Source: Lewinella sp. JB7 (GTDB lineage: Bacteria; Bacteroidota; Bacteroidia; Chitinophagales; Saprospiraceae). From it: a stretch of 64,000 nucleotides of DNA. The position numbers and the translations under genes are program-made. Shown piece after piece: positions 1 through 8,353 of this stretch (the stretch's first letter is position 1; each line of letters begins with the position of its first letter). The DNA is taken from the NCBI RefSeq assembly GCF_024297185.1, contig NZ_JANCTD010000001.1, forward strand, positions 631,396 to 695,395. Reading direction: 5' to 3'. The notes under the pieces were generated by a model, which saw only the letters and a list, made by a program, of their open reading frames with translations, was not told the origin of the DNA and did no database searches.

Positions 1-1
1 A

Positions 2-3000
2 CTCTCTCCCGACGATCCCTTCTACAATTCCGCGGAAGCCTACCGCATCGTCGGTGACCTTGACCCGGAAAGATTACGGGCCGCCTACGCGGACCTGATC
101 CGCCGCCACGAATCCCTACGCACGGTATTTTACGAACAGGACGGGACGCCGCGCCAACGGGTGCTGGACGAAAGCCCCACCGACTTTCAGGTTTGGGACG
201 GGCGCAACGAGTTGGCCACGGACCGGGCCGGACGCATCCGATCCTTCGTCCACCAACCCTTCGACCTCGGGGCGGGGCCGCTAAGCCGTATGCTGGTCAT
301 CCGTGAAGGGGCGGATACCCACACGGTCGTGGTCGTCCTCCACCACATCATCAGCGACGAGGCCGCCATGGCCGTATTCCGTACGGAACTGGCCGCGGGT
401 TACCGTGGTGGGGTCTCCTTACCCCCGCTACCCATTCAGTACGGGACGATGGCCGTCCGCCAACGGCAACGGGACCATACGGAATCCCTCGCCTACTGGC
501 AAAATCAACTCCGAGAAGCCCCGGCAACCTCCACCCTGCCCGCCGCCGACTGGGAGCACGGCCCTACCTCCCGCTATGCGGGTGAACTGATCCACGCGGA
601 ACTGGGCGGCGCGCTCACCGCTCGTATACTAAGCCGGAGCCAAGAAGCCAGAACAACACCCTTTCTCTACCTGCTAGCAGCCTACTACGTCCTGCTGGAA
701 GCCCAGTCGGGACAGGCGGACCTACTGGTGGGGACGCCGGTCACGAACCGGGACCGAAAGGAGTACGAGCCCCTGATCGGTTTTATGAATGAAACGGTGC
801 TCCTGCGGCAACGACTGGACCTGAGTGCCGGCTTTGATGGAATCCTGCGGCAACTTCAGGCAACCTTTTACGAAGCGCTGGCCCACAAGGATACCCCCTT
901 CGAGCACATCGTCAAACAACTGAATCCGGAACGGATGGCCGGCGTCAATCCGTTGTTCCAGACCATGTTCCTCCACCCGGAAGCTTCGCCGCCGCCGGAT
1001 TTCGGCCCGGCTACGGTCACCACCTATGAATCCCTCGACCCCGGAACGGCCAAGTTTGACCTGACGCTTTCGGTTACGGAGACGGCAAACGGGTACCGGG
1101 TCACGGCGGAATACGCCACGGCACGGTACGGCGCCGCACGGATCGAGCGCCTACTGGCGCACTACCGTACGCTGCTCGACCAGGTAACGACCGATCCCAC
1201 CCGGCCCCTGACCGATCTGCAACTGATCGTACCGGAAGAATGGGACCAACTACGGGACTGGAACGCGGCCTGCATCACGCCACCCGCGACGCTCGTGGAC
1301 CGACTCATCACCGACCACGCCCGGACCAGCCCGGAAGCCACCGCCGCTACCGCCGGATCCGAGCACCTGAACTACCGGGAACTGGACCGTCGCTCCGCCG
1401 CCCTCGCCGCCGTACTGACGGCCGGGGGCATCAGGGTCGGGGAAATTGTCGGTCTGCATACCCGTCGCGGACCGGAGATGATCGTCGGAATCGTCGGCAT
1501 TCTGCGGGCGGGCGCCGCCTACCTGCCCCTGGATCCGGAATACCCCGCGGATCGCCTGGACTTCATGATCGGCGACAGCGGTGCGCGGTGGATCGTAGCC
1601 GATACCGCCGCACGGGACGTTCCCGGCCCGGAGGGTGTGTCCACCGTCTACCTCGACCGCCTTTCCCCGGTGGACGCCCCCCCGGAGCCGGCCGACCGGT
1701 CTCCGGATGATCCCGCTTACATCATCTACACCTCCGGCAGTACGGGGTCCCCGAAGGGGGTCGTGGTGAGTCACCGCAACCTGCTCCACAGTACCCTTGC
1801 CCGCGGGGCGGTGTACGGTGCGGCACCGGAGGTTTTCCTGCTGCTGTCTTCCTTCTCCTTCGATAGTTCGGTGGCCGGCATTTTCTGGACCCTCACCGGC
1901 GGCGGATGCCTCGTGATCGCGCCGGAACGGGCCGAGCAGGATATGCGGGGTCTGAGTCGGCTCATCGCCGAGCGGGGCGTGACCCATACCCTATTGTTGC
2001 CCACCCTCTACGGCCATCTTCTGCAGTACGGCGAACCCGCCCGGCTCGCCAGTCTGGGTACGGTGACCGTCGCCGGGGAGGCCTGTAGTCCCACCATGGT
2101 GCGCGAACACTTTGCTCGTTTGCCGGACGTCCGGCTCTTTAACGAATACGGTCCTACGGAGGCTACGGTGTGGTCGAGTGTTCACCGCGTGACGGAGGCA
2201 GACGGGGCGGCGGGAAGCGTGCCGATCGGTCGGGCCGTTCCCGGCTACCAAATCTACGTGACGGACGATCACGGCCGCATCCTCCCCCCGGGCGTAGTCG
2301 GGGAGCTGTGCGTGGCCGGTGCGGGCGTAGTGGGCGGTTACCGAAACCGGCCGGACCTCACCGCCGAACGGTTCGCTCCGCTCACCCTACCCGACGGTAC
2401 TAAGCCGCGTGCCTACCGGACCGGCGACCTGGCCCGGTACCGCGACGACGGTAGCCTGATCTTTCTCGGGCGCAAGGACCGGCAGGTAAAACTTCGGGGT
2501 TACCGGGTGGAGCCGGAAGAAGTCCGCAACGTCCTCCTGGCCGACCCCGGAGTCCGCGACGCCGAAGTATTAGTCGACCAACAGCGAAATCGCCTGCTCG
2601 GCTACGTGGTCCTGGAATCCGGGACTACGGCGAACGCCCTGGAGGCCCGACTGGCCGCTCAGTTGCCAACCTACCTGTTACCCGTGATCCAGCCCCTCGA
2701 AGTGCTGCCCCGGCTGCCCAACGGGAAGGTGGACGGCGGGGCACTGGCCACTACCACCCCGGCCGCTAAACCCACGAACGCCCCCGTCCCCGCGGCCGAT
2801 GCCACGGAAGCGGCCCTGCTCGAGGTCTGGCGGACGGCCCTGGGACAGGAAGACATCGGGGTGACCGACAACTTCTTTTCTCTCGGCGGAGACTCCATTC
2901 TCAGCATCCAGATCATTGCCCGGGCGCGTCGTGCGGGGTGGGAATTGTCCCCTACGGCCATCTTTGACCGGCAAACGGTGCGGGAACTGGCCCGGACGGC

Positions 3001-4396
3001 CGTAGCGGTATCGGCCCGGGAAACCCCGGCGAGTGCTCAGGCTTATCACGGCCCCGTCCCTCTCACGCCGATCCAACACTGGTTCTTCGCGGAACACCGT
3101 ACGGCCCCCCACCACTGGAATCACGCCTGGTGTTTCGAATTGGGCGAGGGTACGGACCCGGCGCGGGTCGCGGCCGTCGCCCGGCGGGTCTACGACGAAA
3201 GCGAGGGCCTACGTCAGAACTTCGCCTGCGTCGGAGGAGAATGGACGGCGACGATCGCGGCGCCGGGCAGTCACGATTGCTACACTACCACCGACGAGCA
3301 TCTGCCGGCGTTCCTGGATCGTCTGCAGGCGGACCTCGACCTCTCCCGCTCATCCCTGTTTCGGGTGGTGCTGTTCCCCGCGGATCCCCCCGGCCGACCG
3401 GTAGTGCTGCTCTTTGCGCATCACCTGGTGATCGATATGGTATCGTGGTCCACCGTGGTGGCTGCCTTCTCCAGCGCGCTTGCTCCCGCGGCCCCGCCCC
3501 CCGCTCCCCTGATCCACGGTGCCGGTTACCACCTCTGGGCCCGCCAACTAAAGGAGTGGGCGACGGCGGGCAAGTTTCTGCCGGAGCTCGATTTCTGGGC
3601 CGCGCAGCACTGTCCGCCGGTCCTGGACGACCAGAAAACCCGACTGCCCGTGCGTCAGGAAACCGTAGCTACGGACTGCCGTACCGTTGGGGCCCGGATC
3701 ACGCGGGCGGTGTTGCAGGATGCCAACGTAGCCTACGGAACGCGGCCCGAGGAGTTGCTCCTCACGGCGGTACTACTGGCGGTTGCCCGGGAAACCAAGG
3801 CCGACGTTCACGGACTGAACCTGGAGCGTCACGGCCGGGAACCCCTGGACAGCGGGCTGGCCGTTCAGGAAACACCGGGCTGGTTCACGGTGTCGTACCC
3901 GCTGACCTTCAGCATCGGACCGGAAACGGAGACCCAGCGGGCGGTCGTAGCGGTAAAGGAAACCCTGCGGGCGGTGCCGAACAACGGCATCGGGTACGGA
4001 GTACTGCGCTACCTCGGCCCGCGGCCCGAACTCGCCCAGTCGCCGGCGATCTACTTCAACTATCTGGGGCAGCGCTCAGTAACGGGCGGCGGAGCGCTGG
4101 AGCGGGGCCGGTTCATGAACAGCGGACTGCGGCACCCCGGGGGCGAGTTCAACCGCGTCTGGGAGATCAACGTCGAGGTCGTGGACCAGGAAGTACAATT
4201 CCATTGGTCGTACGGAACGGAACTCCACGACCGGACGACCGTAGAGCGCCTCCTCGCTTCGACCGCGGAGTACCTGGAGACCATTGTCACTCACTGTCTG
4301 GGACGCCGGGAAACTACCGTGACACCTTCCGATTTTCCGGAGGCCGACCTGAGCGCGGAGGACCTGGACGGATTATTCAGTGAATTAAACTTATAA
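2..4396 (+). CDS. Nonribosomal peptide synthetase, C-A-PCP-E (5' end cut by window)
   Basis: The frame is open from base 2, so the N-terminus lies outside the window and no start codon is claimed. Numbering residue 1 at base 2 gives 1,464 residues. Domains in order: most of a condensation domain (about 1-400; HHIISDE at 114-120, a variant of HHxxxDG), an adenylation domain (about 420-910; YTSGSTGSPKG at 576, NEYGPTEAT, YRTGDLARY, Lys909 in LPNGKVDG), a carrier domain (GGDS, phosphopantetheine Ser965) and an epimerization domain (about 1005-1440; HHLVIDMVSW at 1140-1149, GIGYG, FNYLGQ). Such a module activates one amino acid, joins it to an upstream chain and inverts it to the D form. Aligned by hand on GrsA, the pocket residues read D-S-A-L-T-A-E-V-W plus Lys; I do not match this to a substrate. 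The stop is one base before the next gene. Confidence 0.95.
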   Translation, partial: LSPDDPFYNSAEAYRIVGDLDPERLRAAYADLIRRHESLRTVFYEQDGTPRQRVLDESPTDFQVWDGRNELATDRAGRIRSFVHQPFDLGAGPLSRMLVIREGADTHTVVVVLHHIISDEAAMAVFRTELAAGYRGGVSLPPLPIQYGTMAVRQRQRDHTESLAYWQNQLREAPATSTLPAADWEHGPTSRYAGELIHAELGGALTARILSRSQEARTTPFLYLLAAYYVLLEAQSGQADLLVGTPVTNRDRKEYEPLIGFMNETVLLRQRLDLSAGFDGILRQLQATFYEALAHKDTPFEHIVKQLNPERMAGVNPLFQTMFLHPEASPPPDFGPATVTTYESLDPGTAKFDLTLSVTETANGYRVTAEYATARYGAARIERLLAHYRTLLDQVTTDPTRPLTDLQLIVPEEWDQLRDWNAACITPPATLVDRLITDHARTSPEATAATAGSEHLNYRELDRRSAALAAVLTAGGIRVGEIVGLHTRRGPEMIVGIVGILRAGAAYLPLDPEYPADRLDFMIGDSGARWIVADTAARDVPGPEGVSTVYLDRLSPVDAPPEPADRSPDDPAYIIYTSGSTGSPKGVVVSHRNLLHSTLARGAVYGAAPEVFLLLSSFSFDSSVAGIFWTLTGGGCLVIAPERAEQDMRGLSRLIAERGVTHTLLLPTLYGHLLQYGEPARLASLGTVTVAGEACSPTMVREHFARLPDVRLFNEYGPTEATVWSSVHRVTEADGAAGSVPIGRAVPGYQIYVTDDHGRILPPGVVGELCVAGAGVVGGYRNRPDLTAERFAPLTLPDGTKPRAYRTGDLARYRDDGSLIFLGRKDRQVKLRGYRVEPEEVRNVLLADPGVRDAEVLVDQQRNRLLGYVVLESGTTANALEARLAAQLPTYLLPVIQPLEVLPRLPNGKVDGGALATTTPAAKPTNAPVPAADATEAALLEVWRTALGQEDIGVTDNFFSLGGDSILSIQIIARARRAGWELSPTAIFDRQTVRELARTAVAVSARETPASAQAYHGPVPLTPIQHWFFAEHRTAPHHWNHAWCFELGEGTDPARVAAVARRVYDESEGLRQNFACVGGEWTATIAAPGSHDCYTTTDEHLPAFLDRLQADLDLSRSSLFRVVLFPADPPGRPVVLLFAHHLVIDMVSWSTVVAAFSSALAPAAPPPAPLIHGAGYHLWARQLKEWATAGKFLPELDFWAAQHCPPVLDDQKTRLPVRQETVATDCRTVGARITRAVLQDANVAYGTRPEELLLTAVLLAVARETKADVHGLNLERHGREPLDSGLAVQETPGWFTVSYPLTFSIGPETETQRAVVAVKETLRAVPNNGIGYGVLRYLGPRPELAQSPAIYFNYLGQRSVTGGGALERGRFMNSGLRHPGGEFNRVWEINVEVVDQEVQFHWSYGTELHDRTTVERLLASTAEYLETIVTHCLGRRETTVTPSDFPEADLSAEDLDGLFSELNL

Positions 4397-4397
4397 C

Positions 4398-6770
4398 GTG
4401 AACGTCAGCCAGCCCAAGATCGAGGCCATTTATCCCCTGGGGCACCTGCAACGGGCCCTGCTGTTTCACCACCTGTCGGCCAAATCCGACGATCAGGGAC
4501 TAGTGCAGACGCGCGGCCGGCTTCTCGGCCGTCTTGACCGGCCGGCCTACGCAGCCGCCTGGGCGGCGGCTTTCCGGCGACACGAAGCCCTGCGGGCATC
4601 CGTGCACTGGGAAAAGGTCTCAAAGCCGGTCTGGGTGGTGCACCCCCACGTTGAGCCGGATATTACTTACCTGGACTGGAGCGATAGCGACGATTCCACC
4701 CAACGGCAGCACATCGCGGAGCATTTACGGGAAGATCGGCGAGCGGGACTCCCCTTACATCAGGTGCCCGCCGTGCGGCTTACGCTCATTCGGCTCGGGC
4801 CGGAGGTCCACTTTTTCAACTGGACCAGCCACCACATACTCCTGGACGGGTGGTCGGCGGGCGTAGTACTGCGCGACGTAATGGCCTTCTACGCGGAGGA
4901 GGTGGCGGGCGTGCCGGCCGCTCTACCGGAGGTACCCGCCTTCCGCCCGTACCTGCGGCACCTGCAGACCCAGGATGCGGACCGGCAAGCCACTTACTGG
5001 CGCGACCGGCTCTCACCGCTGACACGGCCATCCTGGTTGCCCGAGGCGGAGGGTCGGCAGCGGGACCTGACGGTTCGCCTGGATAAGCCGACGCGGGAGG
5101 GATTCGCCAAAAGCTGTCTGCAGGGGCAAGTGACGCAGAATACCGCGCTACAGGGTTTGTGGGCCCTGCTTCTAGCCCGTTACCTCGGTACGGACGCGGT
5201 CTGTTTCGGAATTACCGTCAACGGCCGCCCCCCCGAGATCGCCGGTGCGGAGCTGGCCGCCGGGATGTTCGCGCGGATCTTACCGAAAGTGATCACGGGG
5301 GGATCGGACGCTGACTTCTTCCGGCGCATTCAGCAGGACGGCGCCCGGGACACCGCTCAACAATATGTGAGTCTGGACCAGATCGCCGAATGGAGCCCGG
5401 TGGGTGGGGAACGCCTGCCCTTCAATACCATGCTCTCCGTGCAGAACTATCCCTGGTCGGCCCTGACGGGCGGCGGCCTGTCGGTAGCGGAATTTGCTGG
5501 CGACATTACCTCCCGGTATCCCGTCACCTGCGTCGTGACGCCCCGCGACGACTGGGAAGTATCCATCCGGTACCCGGAGAACCTGGCGGAGCCGTTGGCA
5601 CGCTGGTTGTTGGAGGGGTACGTAGCCCTGATCCGGTGGGTAAGTACCGACGGGTTCGCGGGCGTGGTCGGGCATTCCCGGAACCTGCCGTTGCCGCAGG
5701 TGAAGGAGCAGGGTAGGGTCGCGGATCCCGGACCCCGGCCCGCATACGTGCCGCCGGCCAATCCTACTCAGCTGCGCCTGGTCGGCATCTGGGAGCAGCT
5801 GCTGTCCGTAGAGCGGGTGGGGATCGACGATAATTTTTTCCACTGCGGGGGCAGCTCGATGGGGGCGTTGCGCATGTTCGCCCGCCTAGAGGGGCTGACC
5901 GGGGAGAACGTAGCGCCCAGTAGCCTGCTGCTGAACCCGACGATCCGCCAACTCGCCCGGGTACTGGACTCCGGAACCTCGGAGACCCAGTGGAATAATC
6001 TGGTCCCCCAGCGGGTAAGCGGAGGGCTACCGCCCGCTTTCTGCTTTCACGGGGGCATGGGCCACGTGCTGATGTACCGGCCCCTCACGGAGTTTCTGGA
6101 TCCCGACCGACCCGTGTACGCCCTACAGCCGAACGGCATCGACGGAGTCTCGGAACTCGACGGGAGCATCGAGGAAATGGCCCGCCACTACCTGGCCGAG
6201 ATCGACCGGCTGGGAGCTCCCGACCCCCTCATCCTGGTGTCTTACTGCTATAGCGGCACCATTTGTCTGGAGATCGGGCGGCAGTTGGTGGCGGCGGGCC
6301 GGCCGGCACCCGTCTTCATCGGTGCGGACATCGATCCGCCGGGCCTGTTTTTCCGTCCCGGCGCCCCGAAGATCCGGCGGCCCGGATCTCCGAGCTGGTA
6401 CTGGGGCCACCTGCGCCTGGGCCGCTGGACCGAGCTCCGGGAGCAGGTAGCCGCCGACTTTATCCCCGCGGCCCTGATCGGCGACGAGATGCGCCTCCGC
6501 CTACGGGCCCGTCGTCTCAAGCAGGGACTCGTGCGGGTCTTTGAGGACTACCGCGAAAAGACGTACGACCAACCCATTTGTCTGATCCGGAGCCGGGGTC
6601 TGCAGCAATGGGATTCTTACGCATATGTTATGGCGACCTGGGACCGAATATCCGGCGGACAGCTTACGGTACGCGACGTGGACTGTGAGCACCACGAACT
6701 GTTCGAAACGCCCGCGGTGCGGGAAACCGCCCGCTACATCGAGGAGTACATCCGGGAAGGGTGTTCCTAG
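4398..6770 (+). CDS. Nonribosomal peptide synthetase, terminal C-PCP-TE without adenylation domain
   Basis: 790 residues from a GTG that follows the upstream stop by one base, so translation is probably coupled. The condensation domain (about 1-430) starts with YPLGHLQRALLFH, the form typical of domains that accept a D-residue donor, which fits the epimerization domain upstream; HHILLDG is at 145-151. A carrier domain follows (about 450-525; GGSS, phosphopantetheine Ser487), then an alpha/beta-hydrolase thioesterase (about 540-790). No adenylation domain lies between the condensation and carrier domains. The nucleophile elbow, normally GxSxGG, reads SYCYSG, so the expected nucleophile is Cys617. 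A likely catalytic His is in CEHHELFETP near the end. The protein should carry out the last condensation and release the product, with its own carrier loaded in trans or by an unusual route. Confidence 0.93.
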   Translation: MNVSQPKIEAIYPLGHLQRALLFHHLSAKSDDQGLVQTRGRLLGRLDRPAYAAAWAAAFRRHEALRASVHWEKVSKPVWVVHPHVEPDITYLDWSDSDDSTQRQHIAEHLREDRRAGLPLHQVPAVRLTLIRLGPEVHFFNWTSHHILLDGWSAGVVLRDVMAFYAEEVAGVPAALPEVPAFRPYLRHLQTQDADRQATYWRDRLSPLTRPSWLPEAEGRQRDLTVRLDKPTREGFAKSCLQGQVTQNTALQGLWALLLARYLGTDAVCFGITVNGRPPEIAGAELAAGMFARILPKVITGGSDADFFRRIQQDGARDTAQQYVSLDQIAEWSPVGGERLPFNTMLSVQNYPWSALTGGGLSVAEFAGDITSRYPVTCVVTPRDDWEVSIRYPENLAEPLARWLLEGYVALIRWVSTDGFAGVVGHSRNLPLPQVKEQGRVADPGPRPAYVPPANPTQLRLVGIWEQLLSVERVGIDDNFFHCGGSSMGALRMFARLEGLTGENVAPSSLLLNPTIRQLARVLDSGTSETQWNNLVPQRVSGGLPPAFCFHGGMGHVLMYRPLTEFLDPDRPVYALQPNGIDGVSELDGSIEEMARHYLAEIDRLGAPDPLILVSYCYSGTICLEIGRQLVAAGRPAPVFIGADIDPPGLFFRPGAPKIRRPGSPSWYWGHLRLGRWTELREQVAADFIPAALIGDEMRLRLRARRLKQGLVRVFEDYREKTYDQPICLIRSRGLQQWDSYAYVMATWDRISGGQLTVRDVDCEHHELFETPAVRETARYIEEYIREGCS

Positions 6771-7558
6771 CTTACGTACGCAACGAACGGGAACTCGCTC
6801 CCGCTAACTGGGAACGACTGCTTGCGCAAGTGCCCCCGGAGATCGGGGAGCAGGCCGGGCGGTACCGCCGGTGGCAGGATCGCCAGGCCTCACTGTTCGG
6901 TAAACTATTGTTGCGCACCGTATGCACTATACTGCTGGGCGAACCCACGGATCTCGGGCGGTTGACCCACGATGCTTACCGACGACCCCGGCTGGAGGGG
7001 TATCACGATTTCGACTTCAATATCTCCCACACCGATGGGCTGGTGGTGTGCGTGGGCGCGGTGGGCGCGGGTCGGGTGGGGGTGGACGTCGAGCGCCGGT
7101 TACCGATTCGACTCGAGGAATTTCGGCGGGTATTCACGGACGATGAATACGGGAGGCTTACGGCGGCAGAGCATCTGCTGGAGGACTTCTACCGGCTGTG
7201 GACCCGTAAGGAGTCCGTCATGAAGGCGGACGGTCGGGGTTTTCACCTCGATGCCCGCACGATCGACGCCCTGGCCGAACGGATCACGGTGGGGAACCGG
7301 TCGTACGACGTGAAGTCACTGGCCCTTACGCCCGACCATTCCTGTCACGTGGCCGCGGCCTCACTTACCTCCGTACGACTGCGGTCCTGTGGGGTGGAAG
7401 ACTGGTTAAGTGCCGGCGGACTACATGAACAGCACCTCCTCCATCTTCGGAGAGGTCTGGCGGGATTGCCACGTCGTATAGGCGACAGCCCCCAGGGCGA
7501 AAAGACCCAGTGTGATGGGCAGCAGTACGAAGGGCAGTTCGGTGAAAATACCCAGTGA
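6761..7558 (+). CDS. Sfp-type 4'-phosphopantetheinyl transferase
   Basis: 265 residues from a GTG that overlaps the end of the upstream synthetase gene by 10 bases. The family moves 4'-phosphopantetheine from CoA to the carrier-domain Ser, turning apo into holo synthetase. Family motifs are present in order: FNISHTDG (about 88-95), VGVDVE with the Mg-binding acidic residues, and WTRKESVMKADGRG (about 147-160). Its place as last gene of the synthetase operon says it primes the two upstream carriers. The typical family length is about 220-240; the last 45 residues or so look unrelated to the fold and are encoded opposite the end of the convergent gene at 7421-8017. Confidence 0.92.
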   Translation: MFLAYVRNERELAPANWERLLAQVPPEIGEQAGRYRRWQDRQASLFGKLLLRTVCTILLGEPTDLGRLTHDAYRRPRLEGYHDFDFNISHTDGLVVCVGAVGAGRVGVDVERRLPIRLEEFRRVFTDDEYGRLTAAEHLLEDFYRLWTRKESVMKADGRGFHLDARTIDALAERITVGNRSYDVKSLALTPDHSCHVAAASLTSVRLRSCGVEDWLSAGGLHEQHLLHLRRGLAGLPRRIGDSPQGEKTQCDGQQYEGQFGENTQ

Positions 7559-8017
7559 TAGGTGATCTAGGCTGCCGTCGGAGCCGTCGCCGGAGCGGTA
7601 TACCTCGTAGCCGATCCAGCCCAGGACGCTGAGTAGAGTACAGGCGGCCAGGCGGGGCGTGATGCGTTCGATGAGGGGTTGTTCCAGCATGTTGCTTTCC
7701 TTCACGGCGGGGTGGTCGCGGAGTGCCCGCATAGCTTCATCGCGGCAGGCCACCGACGGCAGCTGGAAGCGCCTGGACTTACCAGCGTGCTGGCGTACGA
7801 TCAAACTGGTGCTTCCCTGGTAGGACTGAACGCGCATCAGCAAGTGCATGGGAATGAGGCTGACGGACTCGGGGAGTTCCCCCCGTCCGAGCTGTTTGAG
7901 CGCGGCGGTGGCGGAGTCGCGGTCCGGCGCCGACAGACTGCCAATACCGGCGCGGGTGACAACGAGAAACGTGAAAGTATTCGACGGCAGACGGGGTGTG
8001 ACGGGCCAGTAGTACAT
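7421..8017 (-). CDS. Hypothetical membrane protein
   Basis: 198 residues, ATG at 8017. The first 125 residues look soluble, with no motif I recognise. Two hydrophobic segments follow near the C-terminus (about 132-150, LAACTLLSVLGWIGYEVY; about 172-192, ITLGLFALGAVAYTTW), so it is probably anchored by its C-terminal part. The gene converges on the PPTase gene and the two reading frames overlap by 138 bases, which is long for a tail-to-tail pair. Function unknown. Confidence 0.6.
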   Translation of the reverse strand: MYYWPVTPRLPSNTFTFLVVTRAGIGSLSAPDRDSATAALKQLGRGELPESVSLIPMHLLMRVQSYQGSTSLIVRQHAGKSRRFQLPSVACRDEAMRALRDHPAVKESNMLEQPLIERITPRLAACTLLSVLGWIGYEVYRSGDGSDGSLDHLSLGIFTELPFVLLPITLGLFALGAVAYTTWQSRQTSPKMEEVLFM

Positions 8018-8146
8018 AAAGCGGTTCGGGTCGGGCGATCTAAAGCGGTTCTGCCACTACATAGTGGAGTAGAAGCCGGTAAAGCAATAACCGCGCACCG
8101 CACCCCTTTAGTGTACGTTGCTCCCGCGCATCGCCGCCCGGAATGT

Positions 8147-8154
8147 TACCTTCG
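8147..8154 (+). promoter_or_regulatory. Putative -7 element TACCTTCG
   Basis: TACCTTCG differs at one base from the Bacteroidota -7 consensus TAnnTTTG and ends 5 bases before the ATG at 8160. The same element sits just ahead of the ATG of the genes at 27154 and 30951. Confidence 0.4.
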
Positions 8155-8159
8155 CACGT

Positions 8160-8252
8160 ATGAAGTACCGGGGCTTGCTGCTGTTACTCGCGTTGAGCGT
8201 ACTCCTGCTGGAAGGCTGTCGGGCCGGGGGGTGCGGTTGTCCTATGTATTAG
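8160..8252 (+). CDS. Putative 30-residue lipoprotein
   Basis: A short open frame of 30 codons ending in TAG. It starts MKYR, continues with about 14 hydrophobic residues (Leu/Ala/Val), and has a lipobox LEGC with Cys20. The mature peptide would be only 11 residues, CRAGGCGCPMY, with two more Cys. A -7-like element lies 5 bases before the ATG. The pattern of charged start, hydrophobic core, lipobox and Cys-rich tail is unlikely by chance in a 336-base gap, but I have no homolog in mind. It would be a tiny membrane-anchored peptide of unknown role. Confidence 0.5.
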   Translation: MKYRGLLLLLALSVLLLEGCRAGGCGCPMY

Positions 8253-8267
8253 TTGCCGGAAACCTGC

Positions 8268-8275
8268 TACATTTG
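8268..8275 (+). promoter_or_regulatory. -7 element TACATTTG upstream of aconitase
   Basis: TACATTTG matches TAnnTTTG exactly and lies 78 bases before the aconitase ATG. I do not see a well-spaced TTG for the -33 element. Confidence 0.4.
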
Positions 8276-8353
8276 TTGACTTTTTCCGGCGCCACGGCGT
8301 TCACCCTACAGCACCGCATTCGCAGCGACCGAACTAAAAAATAACAGCAGACC

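Noticed and set aside
3130-4383. 417-codon frame inside the synthetase gene
   Set aside because: Gly/Arg/Pro-rich out-of-frame reading of the epimerization domain region.
7679-8344. 221-codon plus-strand frame opposite the membrane protein gene
   Set aside because: No signal or domain; it covers the small lipoprotein and the promoter region of acn.
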